NCBI GenBank assembly: GCA_032690845.1 | Contig: CM064417.1 | Location: 15,654,501-15,718,500 of the forward strand | DNA length: 64,000 nt | Direction: 5' to 3' | Source: Eleusine coracana subsp. coracana | Lineage: Eukaryota > Streptophyta > Magnoliopsida > Poales > Poaceae | Shown here: piece after piece, positions 11,056 to 23,700 of the stretch | How the letters are laid out: each line of letters begins with the position of its first letter | Position numbering within the stretch: position 1 is the first letter of the stretch | Notes under the pieces: model-generated | The model's input: the letters and a program-made list of their open reading frames with translations, nothing else | Told to the model about the DNA's origin: nothing | Databases searched by the model: none | Program-made: the position numbers and the translations under genes

Positions 11056-14000
11056 GTCAATTATACCACGGTCGAAGAGATTCAAGTTGGAGAGCCCATT
11101 CTCGCGGGTACGTTCTCGATCAACCAACACGCTGCTATGGTTCTTTTTGATTCGGGAGCAACACATGATTTTATTAGTCAAGCATGTATGAATCATCTGA
11201 AAATCACCCCCACCACTATGGGAACACCATACATCATCACATCCCCCGGTGGGAAAATAAGGACTCATCTCGAGTTGAGAAAAGTGCCACTTAAGTTAGC
11301 AGGCAACGTGTACCCCGCTTCGCTAATCATCTTAGATGGTCAAGGCATTGACATAATTCTTGGTATGAGATGGATGACTAAACATAGAGCCGTCTTGCAC
11401 ATTGAATCCCGGGAAGTCCACTTGAACTCACCCCTCTATGGCCAGTCTATTCTCCGATTGCCATGTCCCAGATTGTCCACTCCTCAAGTGTATCACGTTG
11501 AAGGAAAAAAGCTAGAGGATATCCCAGTGGTACGTGACTTTCCCGATGTGTTCCCAGATGATTTACCGGGGATGCCTCCGGACAGGGATGTCGAGTTTAA
11601 AATTGAACTCCTACTCGGTACGGCGCCTATCTCTCGTAGGCCGTACAAAACGGCTCCTAATGAGTTAGCAGAATTAAAAGAGCAATTACGAGAGCTTATG
11701 GACAAGGGTTACATTCGACCGAGTTCATCCCCCTGGGGATGTCCCGCCCTCTTTGTGAAGAAGAAAGACAAGACCTTACGTCTGTGTGTTCACTACAGGC
11801 CTTTGAATACCGTAACCATCAAGAACAAGTACCCTCTACCTCGAATTGATATTCTCTTTGATCAACTTGTTGGTGCTAAAGTTTTCTCCAAGATTGACCT
11901 CCGATCCGGTTACCACCAAATAAAGATCCGAGCCGAGGACATTCCAAAAACTGCTTTCTCCACGCGATATGGCCTTTTTGAATACCTTGTCATGTCTTTT
12001 GGTCTCACCAATGCTCCAGCCCACTTCATGTATTTGATGAATTCCATGTTCATGCCAGAGTTGGATAAGTTTGTGGTTGTGTTCATTGACGACATCCTTA
12101 TCTACTCCAAGTCCGAGGAAGAACACGCGGAACATTTCCGCATTGTTCTACAACGACTCCGAGATCACCAACTTTACACCAGATTTAGCAAGTGTGAATT
12201 TTGGCTAAAGCAAGTTCCCTTCTTGGGTCATATCATTTCAGCGGAAGGAGTAGCCATTGATCCTAGCAAGGTAGAAGATATGCTGAATTGGAAAGCTCCG
12301 AAATCGGTCAAGCAGATTCGTAGCTTTCTTGGTCTTGCCGGATATTATCAAAAATTTATCCCCAACCTCTCGAGCATTGCCAAGCCCATGACCAAGTTAC
12401 TGGAAAAAGATGCTAAGTTTAAGTGGAGTAGTGCATGTGAGGACGCCTTCCAGTCACTCAAGAAGCATTTGATAACTGCCCTGGTTTTGGCTCAACCCGA
12501 TATTATCAGACCGTTCGATGTTTACTGTGATGCATCCGGCACCGGATTGGGTTGTGTACTTATGCAAGAAGGTCGTGTCATTGCCTATGCCTCCCGACAG
12601 ATCCGAAAGCATGAGCAAAATTATCCCACTCATGATTTAGAGTGGGCATCCATTGTCCTAGCCTTAAAAATCTGGCGCCATTACCTGCTTGGTAACCTTG
12701 TCAATCTCTACACCGACCACAAAAGTCTCAAGTATATATTTATGCAGCGAGAACTGAATATGAGGCAACATAGATGGTTAGAATTAATCAAGAATTATGA
12801 ATTGGAAATTCATTATCACCCCGGAAAAGCCAATGTGGTTGTTGACGCCCTGAGTCGTAGGGATCAATGCAATCACGCAATTGTTTGTTCTATGGAAGCT
12901 TGCCCCATTCCAGATTCTAGCGAACCAAGTCTTCGTATCATTCCATATGGATCCTTGTATAATCTAGCTCTTATTCCTACCCTTCGCGATGAAATTGTTG
13001 AAGCCCAAAAGAAAGACGAGGGAATGGAACACATTCGACAAAAGATACGCAAACATGAAGCTCCATGTTTCCGACAGGACGAAGATGGAGTGCTATGGTT
13101 CAACAATCGACTTGTTGTTCCAAAGAAGGAGGAATTAAGGAAGAAAATTATGGATGAGGCTCACTTGTCCAAATACTCCATACACCCCGGTAGCAACAAG
13201 ATGTACCGTGAATTAAAGGAAAAGTTTTGGTGGATGCGCATGAAAAGAGAAGTCGCTCGTTATGTTTTTGAGTGCGATACTTGCCAGCGTGTGAAGGCCG
13301 ACCATCTGAAGAAAGCCGATCTTTTGCACCCATTAAAAATCCCCGCATGGAAATGGGAGGATATTGCTATGGATTTTATTGTTGGGTTACCCCTCACCCC
13401 CAAGAAGCATGATTCCATATGGGTTATCGCGGATAGGTTGACAAAATCCACTCATTTTATTCCCGTCCATACGACCTACTCGACTAAGAAGTATGCCGAG
13501 CTCTACATCACAAGAATCCTATGTTTGCACGGTGTGCCCAAGACTATTATCTCTGATCGAGGTCCCCAGTTTATTGCTCGTTTTTGGGAGCAACTGCATT
13601 CTTGTCTTGGCACCACCCTTATCCAAAGTTCTGCTTATCACCCGCAAACCTATGGTCAAACCGAGAGACTGAATCAATATTTGGAGGACATACTGAGAGC
13701 CTGTGTTCTAGACAATCATGGAAATTAGGAAGATTGCCTTCCGTTCGCCGAATTCTCATACAACAATAGCTATCAAGAGAGTTCGGGAATGTCACTGTTT
13801 GAGGCCTTGTACGGCCACTCATGACGAACACCACTGAATTGGTCGAAATCGAAAGAAAGAACTAATTTTGGTCCAGACCTTGTCATCCAAGCCGAAGAGA
13901 AGGTGCGACAAATTCAAGCTAACATGAAAGCAGCGCAATCCCATCAGATAAGCTATGCCAACAAAAGGAGACGCCCATTGGAGTTCAAAAAGGGAGATCG

Positions 14001-14421
14001 TGTCTACCTTTGAGTTTCTCCCAACAAGGGTATATCTCGCTTTGGAATCAAGGGTAAATTAGCACCACGCTACATCGGACCCTTTCCAATCACGGAGAAG
14101 CATAGCGTCGTTGCTTATCGATTGCAATTACAGGAAAATCTTGAGCGGGTGCACAACGTCTTCCACGTATCCCAACTCAAGAAGTGTTTAAAGCCTCCGA
14201 TCAATGTGGTCATTTCCGACACCGAACAATTGGAAGAAGACCTTTCCTACCCCGAATACCCCGTCCGAATCATTGATCAAAAAGACCGGGTAACGCGCCA
14301 TCGCACCAGCACCTTCTACAAAGTGCAATGGAGCAATCATACCGGACATGAAGCGACTTGGGAGCCAGAGGAGTTTCTGAAAACCAACTTCCCCGAGTTC
14401 TTGACCTCGCAAATCCGGTAA
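11056..14421 (+). pseudogene. E2 pol: protease, RT, RNase H, integrase, chromodomain
   Basis: The main open part is 11,137-13,728 (863 codons). Protease: LFDSGATHDFIS at about 11,140. RT: LCVHYRPLN (VDYR in relatives) and the active site FIDDILIYSK at about 12,084-12,113. RNase H: VYCDASGTGLG and LYTDHKSLKYI. Integrase: HHCC finger near 13,150-13,300 (CDTCQRVKA), Asp in IAMDFIVGLP, Asp in IISDRGPQF, and Glu in PQTYGQTERLNQ, with the usual DGQ changed to YGQ. Stops at 13,726 (TAG, from Trp), 13,822 and 14,011 (TGA) break the C-terminus. The last 100 residues carry a chromodomain: FYKVQWSNHTGHEATWEPEE. The end at 14,421 is 73 bp before the LTR. Confidence 0.92.
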
Positions 14422-14480
14422 ACACCCACGCCCTCCCTCTTTTGTTCATCCAGTTACAAATCTCGGGGCGAGATTTCTTT

Positions 14481-14494
14481 TAAGGGGGGAGTGC
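14481..14494 (+). promoter_or_regulatory. E2 polypurine tract
   Basis: TAAGGGGGGAGTGC directly precedes the 3' LTR; plus-strand priming site. Confidence 0.85.
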
Positions 14495-17400
14495 TGTGAC
14501 ATCCCATGTCACAAAAGGTTGATTAAGCTAACCCTAATGTTAATTGCTGTCTAATTAAAAATTTCAGATGGTTAAAGTGCCAAAGAAATAGGGGAAATAA
14601 ATTTAATTGATTAAATCCACAATTTGGCCAATTAATAGCCTTTCACAAACTTTACAAAACTCAATGAAAGTGTGTCAATATTTTTGCACATTCCAATGGA
14701 TCATGTCAAGAAGGAATTTTGGGGAATTTATCAGAATTTTTAGTAAAAGTTTAATACCCTTAAAAATTCCCTAAGTGTAGCAAAAAGTACCTCTATTCCA
14801 GGAGTTTTCATAAATTCTCCAACAGGAATTTAGACATGGCCCCAAAAGCAAAGTTGGAGGATGTGGTTTTCTGGACATGCACAAAAATTGGCATGAAGAT
14901 TGGAGCAATGAAGCTTGGAGAATTTAGCAGAGTACAGAGCACTATTCCAGTCAAAGGGATCAACCACCTTCTCTGTCCTTGATCCACTCACCGATCGACA
15001 CCGCCGTACCCCCCCCCCCCCCCCCCGCCAGCCATGATCACCTCCTCTTTCCTGTCCATCCCGGCCACTGCTCCGCCTACCCGTTGCAGTGCCACCGGCG
15101 CAGCCTTGAATGCCCCTCCACCGACGAGCCACTCCCCTCCGGCCAGCTCACAACCCCCCCCCCCCCCCCCCCCGCTCTCCCAGCGCTTGCACTCTCCCAC
15201 ACCTCCCTCTGCTCTCTCTCGTCACTCCAGGAACCCCAACACCCCCCATCCCCATCGCCGATAAACGCAGTAGCAGAAATCGAGCGCCGAACCTGTTTCC
15301 CTCCGCCATGGCCGCCATCGTGTTGAGCTCCACCTAGGCAGCTCCCCGTTCCCTCCTTTTTCCTCAAATCGGGGCGCAAGTACCTCCACTAGCGTGCCCC
15401 TGACCCGCTCCCTCTTTGTCGCAGCGACCTTGCCGGAATTGACGAGGGAAAGAGCCGTCGCCGTCAGGTTCCTCCCACCCCGCCGACGAGACCCCCTCTC
15501 CAGCCGTTCTCATTGACCAGCTCCTCCACGCCGTCAATCCCCGCACCAAGGTGATGCTCTCCTGCCACTCCTTGACCGCTCTCGCTCGCCGTGCTTGCCG
15601 CGCGACATCGCCGTACACCCCCCTGCTCTGCCGCTCGCCGCCGGCCACCTCCGGTGCCACGAGGTCGCCATGGGATGCTGAGCACTTGGGCAAAGGGCGT
15701 TGGCCTAGCCGTGACGCCGATTAGCCGCTGGCCCGGGCTCGCCGACGCCGGCGCGTGCGCGCCCTCGGCCATTTGAAATTGCCAAGTGGCATTTCTGTAA
15801 ATTAGTTCCAACTTTGTTAAAACATTCAAAAATTCATAACTCAAGAAATAGAAGTCCAATGATCATGAAACCAATTTTGACGGATTCATAAAATTCTCCT
15901 CTAACAGAAAAACAAGATGAGCACCAAAGTTATGAAACAGGTTAATTAAATTAAATCACCAAAGTTAGAACCTTGCTAAGAGTATTAAATTCATAAGTAA
16001 AAATATATAAATGGTAAAATTATGAAAATTATTCTGTAAGCATATCATGGCATCTCTAAACTTTCTGCACAAGCACATTTCCATTGTTATGCAAATATTT
16101 AGTGTTATTGCATAATCTCCATTTTCAGTAAATGAATTTATATAAATTCTTGGGTAGGATTTTAATCATGGAATTTAGTATTCCTGTTCTTTGAGCATTT
16201 CTACATGACTATAATTTCCCATGTAAAAATTTTGGGCACCATCAGTATGCTTTTTGCTGTTAATTTGCTCATTTATAATTAGCTTAAGGAATTTCAATGT
16301 AAATATTGCCTTGTAGTTGCATATAGATGTTTAGGGGTAAATTCATCTTTGGGACTGTTCATACAACATGTTAATCTTGAATTGCAGTATGGTTTATTAC
16401 TCCCCATTGTATGCTCATGTTTCATAATTAGCTTATATATCTAGATCGGTTTAGGGTTATATTTAAAAGTGTGCACGTCAACTTTTAGGGGGTTAAGTAA
16501 GGAGATACATGTTGGTGTTTAACTTTGCAATATAAAGTTTCTATATTCCCTTACATAATCATTATAATTGGTAAATGAATCCCTGATAGGAATCTAGTTA
16601 AGAGGCTTTGCATGTCTGCTAAGTGGGCCTTAGCACACCGATGAAAAATACATTGCTAATTTCCTAGCACTAGAGGTATGCTTTCATTTGAGATGTGGGT
16701 GATATTCTTATTAACTGCAATGCCTCATACTTTCCTAATTAGAAGTTTGTCCCCTTAAATTAAGTAGTTGACCAGAGTGTTATGCAAGCATATCATCTCA
16801 TGCATGAGCATCATTCAGTCAATTCTATTTATTGAGGAAGTGTTGTGAATCATCGTCCAATTCCTTACCGTGCATTGCACTGCATTGCCTAGGAAGCGAG
16901 ACCGGGAGCAAGGCCGTGACAAGCAACCCCGAGGAGCCCGAAGGTGAGCTAAACCTCGTCGAAAACTCTAACTACGATTACTCCCAAGGCAAGCCCCGAT
17001 GCACACCTATTGATTTACGAGTCCTTTTTATTTTGTCACAATATAGGAACATTGTATTGTGTATTAGGTATAGGGCTTGGATGGAAACCCACGTGCATAA
17101 ACAAACTATAACCTATAATTAGTTTATGTTAGTAAGCCTTTTCGTTAGCAACTGCTAGGCTTAAATTAGTGGAGTCAACAGTAGGCTATGGGATCACTTG
17201 ACTAAATCATGATTCACATGAAGAATGAAATCAGTTAAAAATTGGAGAACCTATCGTTGTAACTCCGCGGACAAGTATTGAACAGTACCAAGTGCATACC
17301 TTTATATGAGAATTGGCAAACCTAGTAACTTGGGCGCCGTATTGTTGGACGGTATTACTCATCGATCTAGAGGTGATGTGAATGGCACAGTGGATGCACG

Positions 17401-18360
17401 GGTTGAGGACCGCTGGAGAGTGCACGGGTTAAGCCTCGGATACGAAGTACTGTATCGCGAGGAGGATGTGTACTCGGGATCGATGGCCCCGGATCGACTT
17501 TATCGCATTCTAGTAAACGGTGGCCATACGTGTTCTTAAATGATGCGTATGTCGTGCATTTGGGTTATTCTCCTATAGAATTTAATCGATTCAAATTATC
17601 GTCCCTCACGGTTATGAGTACCCCTTGTTCGAGCAGTGGCAATGATACTTTAAGTAGAGGAGTTGGGTTGCCGCTGAATTTATTTACTCTATGGCTACAT
17701 ATTGCTATGTTGTATTGTTCTTATATTCGGACAGTCTTAGCAGCTAGCTAGGTCCCACTATAGTTAATTTTCTGCAACAAGCAATTAAAATCTTGGTTAA
17801 AGAATAAGCATCACAGCATAGATAATAGGTGCTTTTTATGCAAATATCAAATAAGCCCGGTCAGCCCCCTGCATATTAGGAGTCGATTTTAGTAAATCTT
17901 TTGGACAGGTAAGTCTTGCGGAGTATGCTAGATACTCAGGCTTTACGATTATGTGGTTTTCAGGTGTTCCTCAAGCTACTTATTGTGATTGTTGTAACAA
18001 AGTTGTGTGGGAAGGTGAGGAGCCCCAGAACTGAACCATTGAATGGGTCCCCAACTCCCGTAATCAAGATGAGTGAGCCATTGCCCTAGGGTCGGCATGG
18101 TTTACTTAGGTTCTACGTCGTGTTTTGTCGTACTTTCCGCCTCCCAATATTTATGTAATATGAACCAGGAATATAGGTATGGTAATGTAACTAAATTTGC
18201 TTCTGCAGTGACTCTTGAACTTGTAATATTATGTACTTAATAATGTATCTTTGTAAATGATGGATGTTCATGTGTGTACGCTATGTATGGTTACCGTGTT
18301 AACCATTTTCTGAGGCGATCCTGTACGGCATACTCTATACTTTGGTATAGGGTTGCAACA
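14495..18360 (+). repeat. E2 3' LTR
   Basis: 3866 bp, same ends as the 5' LTR. It holds two blocks absent from the 5' copy: about 15,010-15,330 between two poly-C runs and the CCTAGGCAGCTCC block, and 16,999-17,309 between GCAAGCCCCG and AATTGGCAAACC. The first is best read as a deletion in the 5' LTR at a poly-C run; for the second I cannot tell insertion from deletion. Confidence 0.93.
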
Positions 18361-18365
18361 ACAGG

Positions 18366-19160
18366 GGATCGGCCAAGGCAGTGACTCCAGTGGTTACCAT
18401 GGGCAGAGTACATCTTCAACACCGCCTACCAGACGTCGCTGCGGGACACACCGTTTTGCATCATCTATGGCCGGGATCCGCCGTCCATCCGGTCATATGA
18501 ACCGGGGGAGACGCGGATAGCGGTCGTGGCCAAGACCATAGAGGACCGGGACGAGTTCCTTGCGGATATCCGCCCGGCTCAAGCAGGCGCGGGCAATCCA
18601 GAAGTGCCACTACGACCAGGCTCATTGCCAAGTCAACTACCAGGTGGGTGACTGGGTATGGCTCCGCCTACGGCAGCGCACGGCGGCATCCCTGCCCCAG
18701 GCAGTCTCCGACAAACTCAAGCCATGATTCTTCAGGTCATACTACATCACCGAGCTCATCAACGAGGTCACTATACGCCTCGAATTACCCCCACAGGGCT
18801 CATCTACACGACGTGTTTCACGTCGGCCTTCTCAAGAAGTTCCACGACGCACTGCCGGATGCTCCACCGCCCCTATCGGCCATTCATCATGGAGTCGTCG
18901 TCTTGACATCGGAACGCGCGGTCAAGATGCGCTTCGCTCGTGGGGTGCGTCAGGTGTTGGTCCAGTGGAAGGGAGAGTCGTCCGCTTCGGCTACATGGGA
19001 GGATGTCGAGACGTTCATCGCCAATTATCCAAATTTCCAGCTCGAGGACGACCTGGCTCTCGAGGAAGGGAGAGATGTCATGTGGGGGCGCACGTACATT
19101 ATGCGCCGTTGTGCCCGTGACGTGCGCCATGCCACGGAGCGGGAGGAAACCACCGCAAGT
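18366..19160 (+). pseudogene. E1 integrase C-terminus and chromodomain (after E2)
   Basis: Directly after the ACAGG duplication the E1 integrase continues (blocks EYIFNTAYQTSLR and TPFCIIYGRDPPS). Frame changes follow near 18,580-18,800. LHDVFHVGLLKKF (about 18,806-18,845) is the usual GPY/F-proximal block, and VLVQWKGESSASATWEDVETF (split over about 18,953-19,015) is a chromodomain, known to steer chromoviruses to histone-marked chromatin. The open frame from 18,648 ends at 19,166, inside the start of the LTR. Confidence 0.85.
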
Positions 19161-19421
19161 GGCTAAATAGAGAAGGAGATAATTAGTTAGTTAGTTTCCT
19201 TATTTGCTTCCCTAAAAATTAGGAGATTTGGTTGGAGGTTTTAGACTATATATTCTGTACCGTACGTTGAGTTGAGATTAAGAAAGATCAATTACCTAAC
19301 CTCTCTCTCTCTTCTAAACCTAAGCCTACGGCAGAGGGGCATAACCTCGCCGGAGAAGATGGGTCCCAGCTACGAACTCGTAGCCGCGGTCCAGCTACCC
19401 GGGGGTTTGAGGTCCTTGACA
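19076..19421 (+). repeat. E1 3' LTR
   Basis: It begins TGTCATGTGGGGG directly after a GAAGGGAGAGA purine tract and ends CCTTGACA. The last 134 bp match 282-478 apart from the CT expansion there. About 346 bp, short for a gypsy LTR but usual for Reina-type elements. Confidence 0.75.
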
Positions 19422-20776
19422 CTTCTCATGTTTACCTTCAGAAGACAAGAATAGCAAGTAAAAGAAAAAAAAGCAATATATTTGTTCTAACAAAAAAAAA
19501 TATATATCGTGTAAAGTTATTTGTAGTCAGCTGATTGATCATTTTATCTGGCTTACATTCTTCAGGATCGTCTCATCAGTCATGCTATGCCCTTTTGTCT
19601 AGTGTTTCACTTTGGAAGTGTTAATTTATCTCGATTATCTTTCTATTGTTTCTTTCTCTTACTAATGGTCCTCTTTCTGCAGTGCATCATTGATCATCAA
19701 GCACTTTCGTTGCTTTTGAATCTTTTGACAACAAATCAAACAAAAGGCATAAAAGGTGATATGTGAGAAGGCAGCTCGCTTGCTCATGTCTTGCTCGCTA
19801 AAGGAAGATATACCCTGGTTTGAACTCTGGTTAGAGGAAGATATACCTAACTCTTTGGGGTTGATTTTGGTTCCTCTCCTCTGCCAGGGGATTTCGAGTT
19901 TGGCTGAAGGGTATGCCTCTCATCACAAGTGATTTACGCTATATGGTCATTTGCGTAGATGTATTTTAATTGAAGTGATGATGTTTGTACTGTCCTTTTA
20001 CATAGGAGGTTCAGATACATCTTGAAAATGTGCCGTAGCTATTCGGGCTTCAGATGGGGAGAATCTGGTTACTCAAGTCATTTGATCTGTCCTGATAGCC
20101 ACAGCTGAGGAGTCGTTATGGTTGATCACAGTGAAAGCTGGGTCAGAATTCGCTGAAGAGATGGCTGAATCGCTAATGTGCAGCCTGGTGTCTGCTGCAT
20201 TCAACTCACATGGCGAATATGCCTCCGCACCAGGGGCGTCCGGGTAGAATTCATGATCTTGTGGTTTGAGTTGTCAGAGTTAATTGTCGTTTTCACCTCA
20301 ACCCTGTGGTACAAAGCTTTTTGTTAAGGAGGGAAAAGAGATAAAGGCAAGTCTGCCTCGTGGCACCTTATGCGTATGCTGACATGCTGTTTCACCAGCT
20401 CTATGGTTGATGTTTTTTGTGCACGTTTTCCTTTCGGTCGGGTTTTTGGTTGATGTTTTTTGTGCACTTTCCTTTCGATCGGGTTCCCTTTCTGTAGAAA
20501 ACGGCCCCGGAACTGGTGTTGCGGCTCGAACCCCCCCTTGCTCGCCGCCGCCCCGTCCCTAATTCACTATCCCTCCTCGGTCCGGCCGGAGCCGCTTCCC
20601 TTGCGGGTCAGGATCATCGTTGCCCTTCCGCAGCTGTCTCCGCTCCAGGATCCGCGCCCCCGCCGGCTAGGATCCGGAACCCCCTCGCAGCTTGTCTCCC
20701 CGTTGGCTCCGAGCTGATCCCCTTGCCGCCAGGACGAGCTCCGTCGCCAATACAAGCTGCCTCTTCCCCTCTCGGC
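19422..20776 (+). other. Gene-poor flank with a possible host-gene relic
   Basis: AT-rich sequence upstream of the next gene. At about 20,040-20,249 one plus frame reads CAVAIRASDGENLVTQ, then a TGA, then ATAEESLWLITVKAGSEFAE and AESLMCSLVSAAFNSHGEYA up to TAG. Composition and codon pattern look like decayed coding sequence (a C-terminal exon), but I do not recognise the family. 20,500-20,776 is GC-rich and may be 5' UTR of the next gene. Confidence 0.35.
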
Positions 20777-23700
20777 ATGTCGACCAACGGTGAGGCACAT
20801 CCCCCCTCAAACTCCTTCATTATTCCACCATACAATGGGATTCCTCTTTCTGCTGATGCGTAGCAGTTAGTTAACCATGAGAAAAAGATTTCAATTTGAT
20901 CCATCTTCGCGACGGCGCGCACACGCTTTGTGTTGGCAGACTAGGATTGATATGTTCTTGCATTTGCAGTGTTTCAGACGTCTGCGTCTGCTCCGGATGC
21001 GGATGAGAGGATATCGTCGCTGGAGCTGGAGTGCGGCATCATCTCCGCCTCCCAGGAGGACCTCCTCGCCGGCTCCTCCTTGCTTGGTGGCGACGGTGGG
21101 GAGGAGGAGGCCGAGGTATTCAGCACCCCGCTCACACAGGGCCAACAGGGCCAAGGGGAAGAAGAGGAAGATACCATCACCATGTGCACCCTCCCCATTA
21201 CCCAGCATTCCCCTTCCCCGTCCCGTTCCTCTCCAGAGGACCACGACAAAGAGGAGGATCAGGCTGACTCGATGCCGAGGACGAAGGAGCCTCGGAAGCC
21301 TAGGATTTGCACAAGGAAGGTGAGGGGCGCCAGGCTCAGAACTCCTACTCCGAGCTCCAGCCCTGAGCGCGGAAGGGATGTTGACCCTCTCTATAAGGCC
21401 CTGCTCATGATCCCCTCGGCTCCCCTTCCCACCCCCACAGGGGCAGATCTCCTCGCGCTTGCTCGCCAGCGTGGTATCTTCTAATCGTGAACCAACAGTG
21501 CTCTGTTTTTTTCTAACTGTAAGTAAGCTGCCGATTTTACCTATCAAACAAATCGATTCTTTTCCACTCTGTCCAGGGCAAATGTCATAATCCATATCCT
21601 GATATTCTGCTATTTGTTTTGATCTAAGAGTAGGAACCTTTTTATTGGAGAATGCCTAATTTTTTATGTTGATGTAGCCATGGTGCCTTCTGAAAATGCC
21701 GTCAATACAAGAAACTCGAGATTTGTTGCATGGTGCAACAGAAGAATGCATGGTAGGTTTTCCTGTTGTGAGGTTGTCTTCAACGACAAGATCCCTGAGT
21801 TGCACATTGTCGGCATTCGCACCAAATGCCCATGTTAACAATTACTCTAGTAGTCATCTCTAACTATGAGATTTCAATCTCTGCAGATGCTACGACTTGT
21901 AATGTAGATTCTGTAAGAATTTCAGTCTCCACGTAGTGCTGTGACTTGTTATAATGTAGATTCTGGAAGGAAAGTTTGCCATACCAGATTTGGTGATGCA
22001 AGTTTCCTTTCTTAACCCCAAGAATTTCAAAACCATATTGTTCTGTAGTGTTCATCTAAAGTATTTAGTAGTCTTCAATCAGTTATATCCTTTTCTGCAG
22101 CTTATTCGACTTGCTTACTGTTTATTGCATCTTCTCTCTTAAGAGGGGTCAAATACACACTGCAAAGAAACATTTGATCACTTTTTTTTTGGAGGGGGGG
22201 GGGGGGGGGGGGGGCAGGCATGACAGTAGCCATTGAATTAAACATTCAATCATGTCTATCAGTTATCCATTATAAATGGCTATGGTTTGCGAGCAGACAC
22301 ATTAGGATGTATCACTGCATGGAGAATGCTGTTTCGGTGTATGTCCTAGTTCAGAAGTATTCCCTCTATTCTTAAATTGTTGTTGTTGTTAATTTTTAAA
22401 TTATTATATGTTTAACCATTCGTCTTATTCAAAAAAATTGTAAAAATATCATATATGTTGTTGCAGTGTATTTTATCACTAAAGGAAATTGAAGTGTAAC
22501 TTATAATTTTACATATTTGAACTAATATTTTAAACAAGGAGAACAGTTAAAGTTAATTAAAAAGTCAATAACGATAACAATTTAAAAATGAAGGGAGTAT
22601 TCATCTAGACGAGTCTTAATTAGCTGCATTATTGAAGTCTTGATAGGTTAATGCTTTTAAGAGCTATCATTGTGGTCATAGTTCACTGCTGTTGTTTGGA
22701 GATGTGAAAATGTCGCAAGATGGTCCACAATGGTTGTCTGATGTTTTATATCATCGTTTGGGTTGCAATGTGTAAGCCCTGTTTGACGCAGGTTCTTCTT
22801 ATGGATGCAAGTTTTCAATTTTGTGGGTAGTGGGTTGGCCCAAACTCTCTCAAATGAACTAATATATATCTTGGTTTGTTCGTAGAGCAAATGAAGAGGC
22901 TTTGACCCACAACTACTTATTGGGTACACATTTGCATCCTTACTTCTTGTTAACAAAGAGAAACTTTTAGCTGAGGCAGAGATGAACATGCAACCATGGG
23001 TTTTATGATCTCATTTTGGCTAAGCATTTTTTTTTCTCGAATACGATTTTGTCTATGCATTTGAATGCCAGAATGGCTAGGAAAGAATCACTAAAGATCT
23101 GGAGGTGGAAGGAGTAGATAAATAGCATACTTTTCAACTGTAAGGACATCTGTTCAACTTTGTGCATGCTTAATTTGCAGTTTGCAGAACGGATACTAAG
23201 GGGGTGTTCGTTTCCTTTAGGAGCTAAAGTTTAGCTCCTAAAATTTGAACTAAACTTTAGCCCCTCTTAAAGAGCTAAAATTTAGTCCTACGTTTAGCCT
23301 CTTTTTACCTTTAGAGCTAAAGTTTAGCTTTAGTTTTAGCCCACCCGTTCGTTTTTCTAGAGCTAAAATCTGGACTAAAGTTTAGTTTTAGTCCTTTAGC
23401 CCTTGGAAACGAACAGCCCCTAATGGACTGTAGCATCTTTAGATTAGATTTGTTGAACTCATGTTTATCATGAGGTTCAACCATGGGTGCCCTGTGGGTA
23501 TGCTGTCTAGATATCAGCTCCAGGCCGGCTGTGGAACTTTGTTTCGCTGATTTCATTGCATTTCTTGGCTTCTTGGAAGCCTAAAGTGGGTCTTATGTGG
23601 GAGAGTGATAGGTTCAGCTCACACGAGCTCTGTTAAAACAAGGATCGTACCTTGTCAGTCACATGGAAATAATCAACTCAGCTTGGCTTGGACTTGGATT

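Larger units (their letters stand above)
4562..18360 (+). mobile_element. E2: 13.8-kb Ty3/gypsy chromovirus with very long LTRs
   Basis: Complete element: LTRs 4562-7812 and 14,495-18,360, both starting TGTGACATCCC and ending in CA, tRNA-Met PBS, upstream coiled-coil ORF, gag, protease, RT, RNase H, integrase with C-terminal chromodomain, and PPT. Perfect 5-bp target duplication ACAGG at 4557-4561 and 18,361-18,365. LTRs above 3 kb with a chromodomain fit the Tekay/Del lineage (established feature of that clade; my assignment is inference). The internal frames carry stops and at least one frameshift, so this copy is not autonomous now. The LTRs look alike except for two block differences: about 300 bp at 15,010-15,330 and 310 bp at 16,999-17,309, both present only in the 3' LTR. 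Confidence 0.95.
282..19421 (+). mobile_element. E1: old 5'-truncated Ty3/gypsy chromovirus, split by E2
   Basis: The pieces occur in gypsy order on the plus strand: LTR remnant (282-478), primer-binding site, gag and zinc knuckle, protease, reverse transcriptase, RNase H, integrase (to 4561), then after the E2 insertion the integrase C-terminus, chromodomain (18,366-19,160) and the 3' LTR (about 19,076-19,421). Interruption and resumption fall in the same integrase sentence on either side of the 5-bp ACAGG duplication. Several frameshifts, stops, a 557-bp tandem duplication and damaged catalytic motifs show that the copy is inactive. The chromodomain makes it a chromovirus; a Reina-type affiliation is my guess. 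Host-derived flanks could not be matched across it. Confidence 0.88.

Noticed and set aside
10336..11268. 310-codon minus-strand frame
   Set aside because: Antisense shadow of E2 gag and protease; no domain, and the plus strand shows clear gag motifs.
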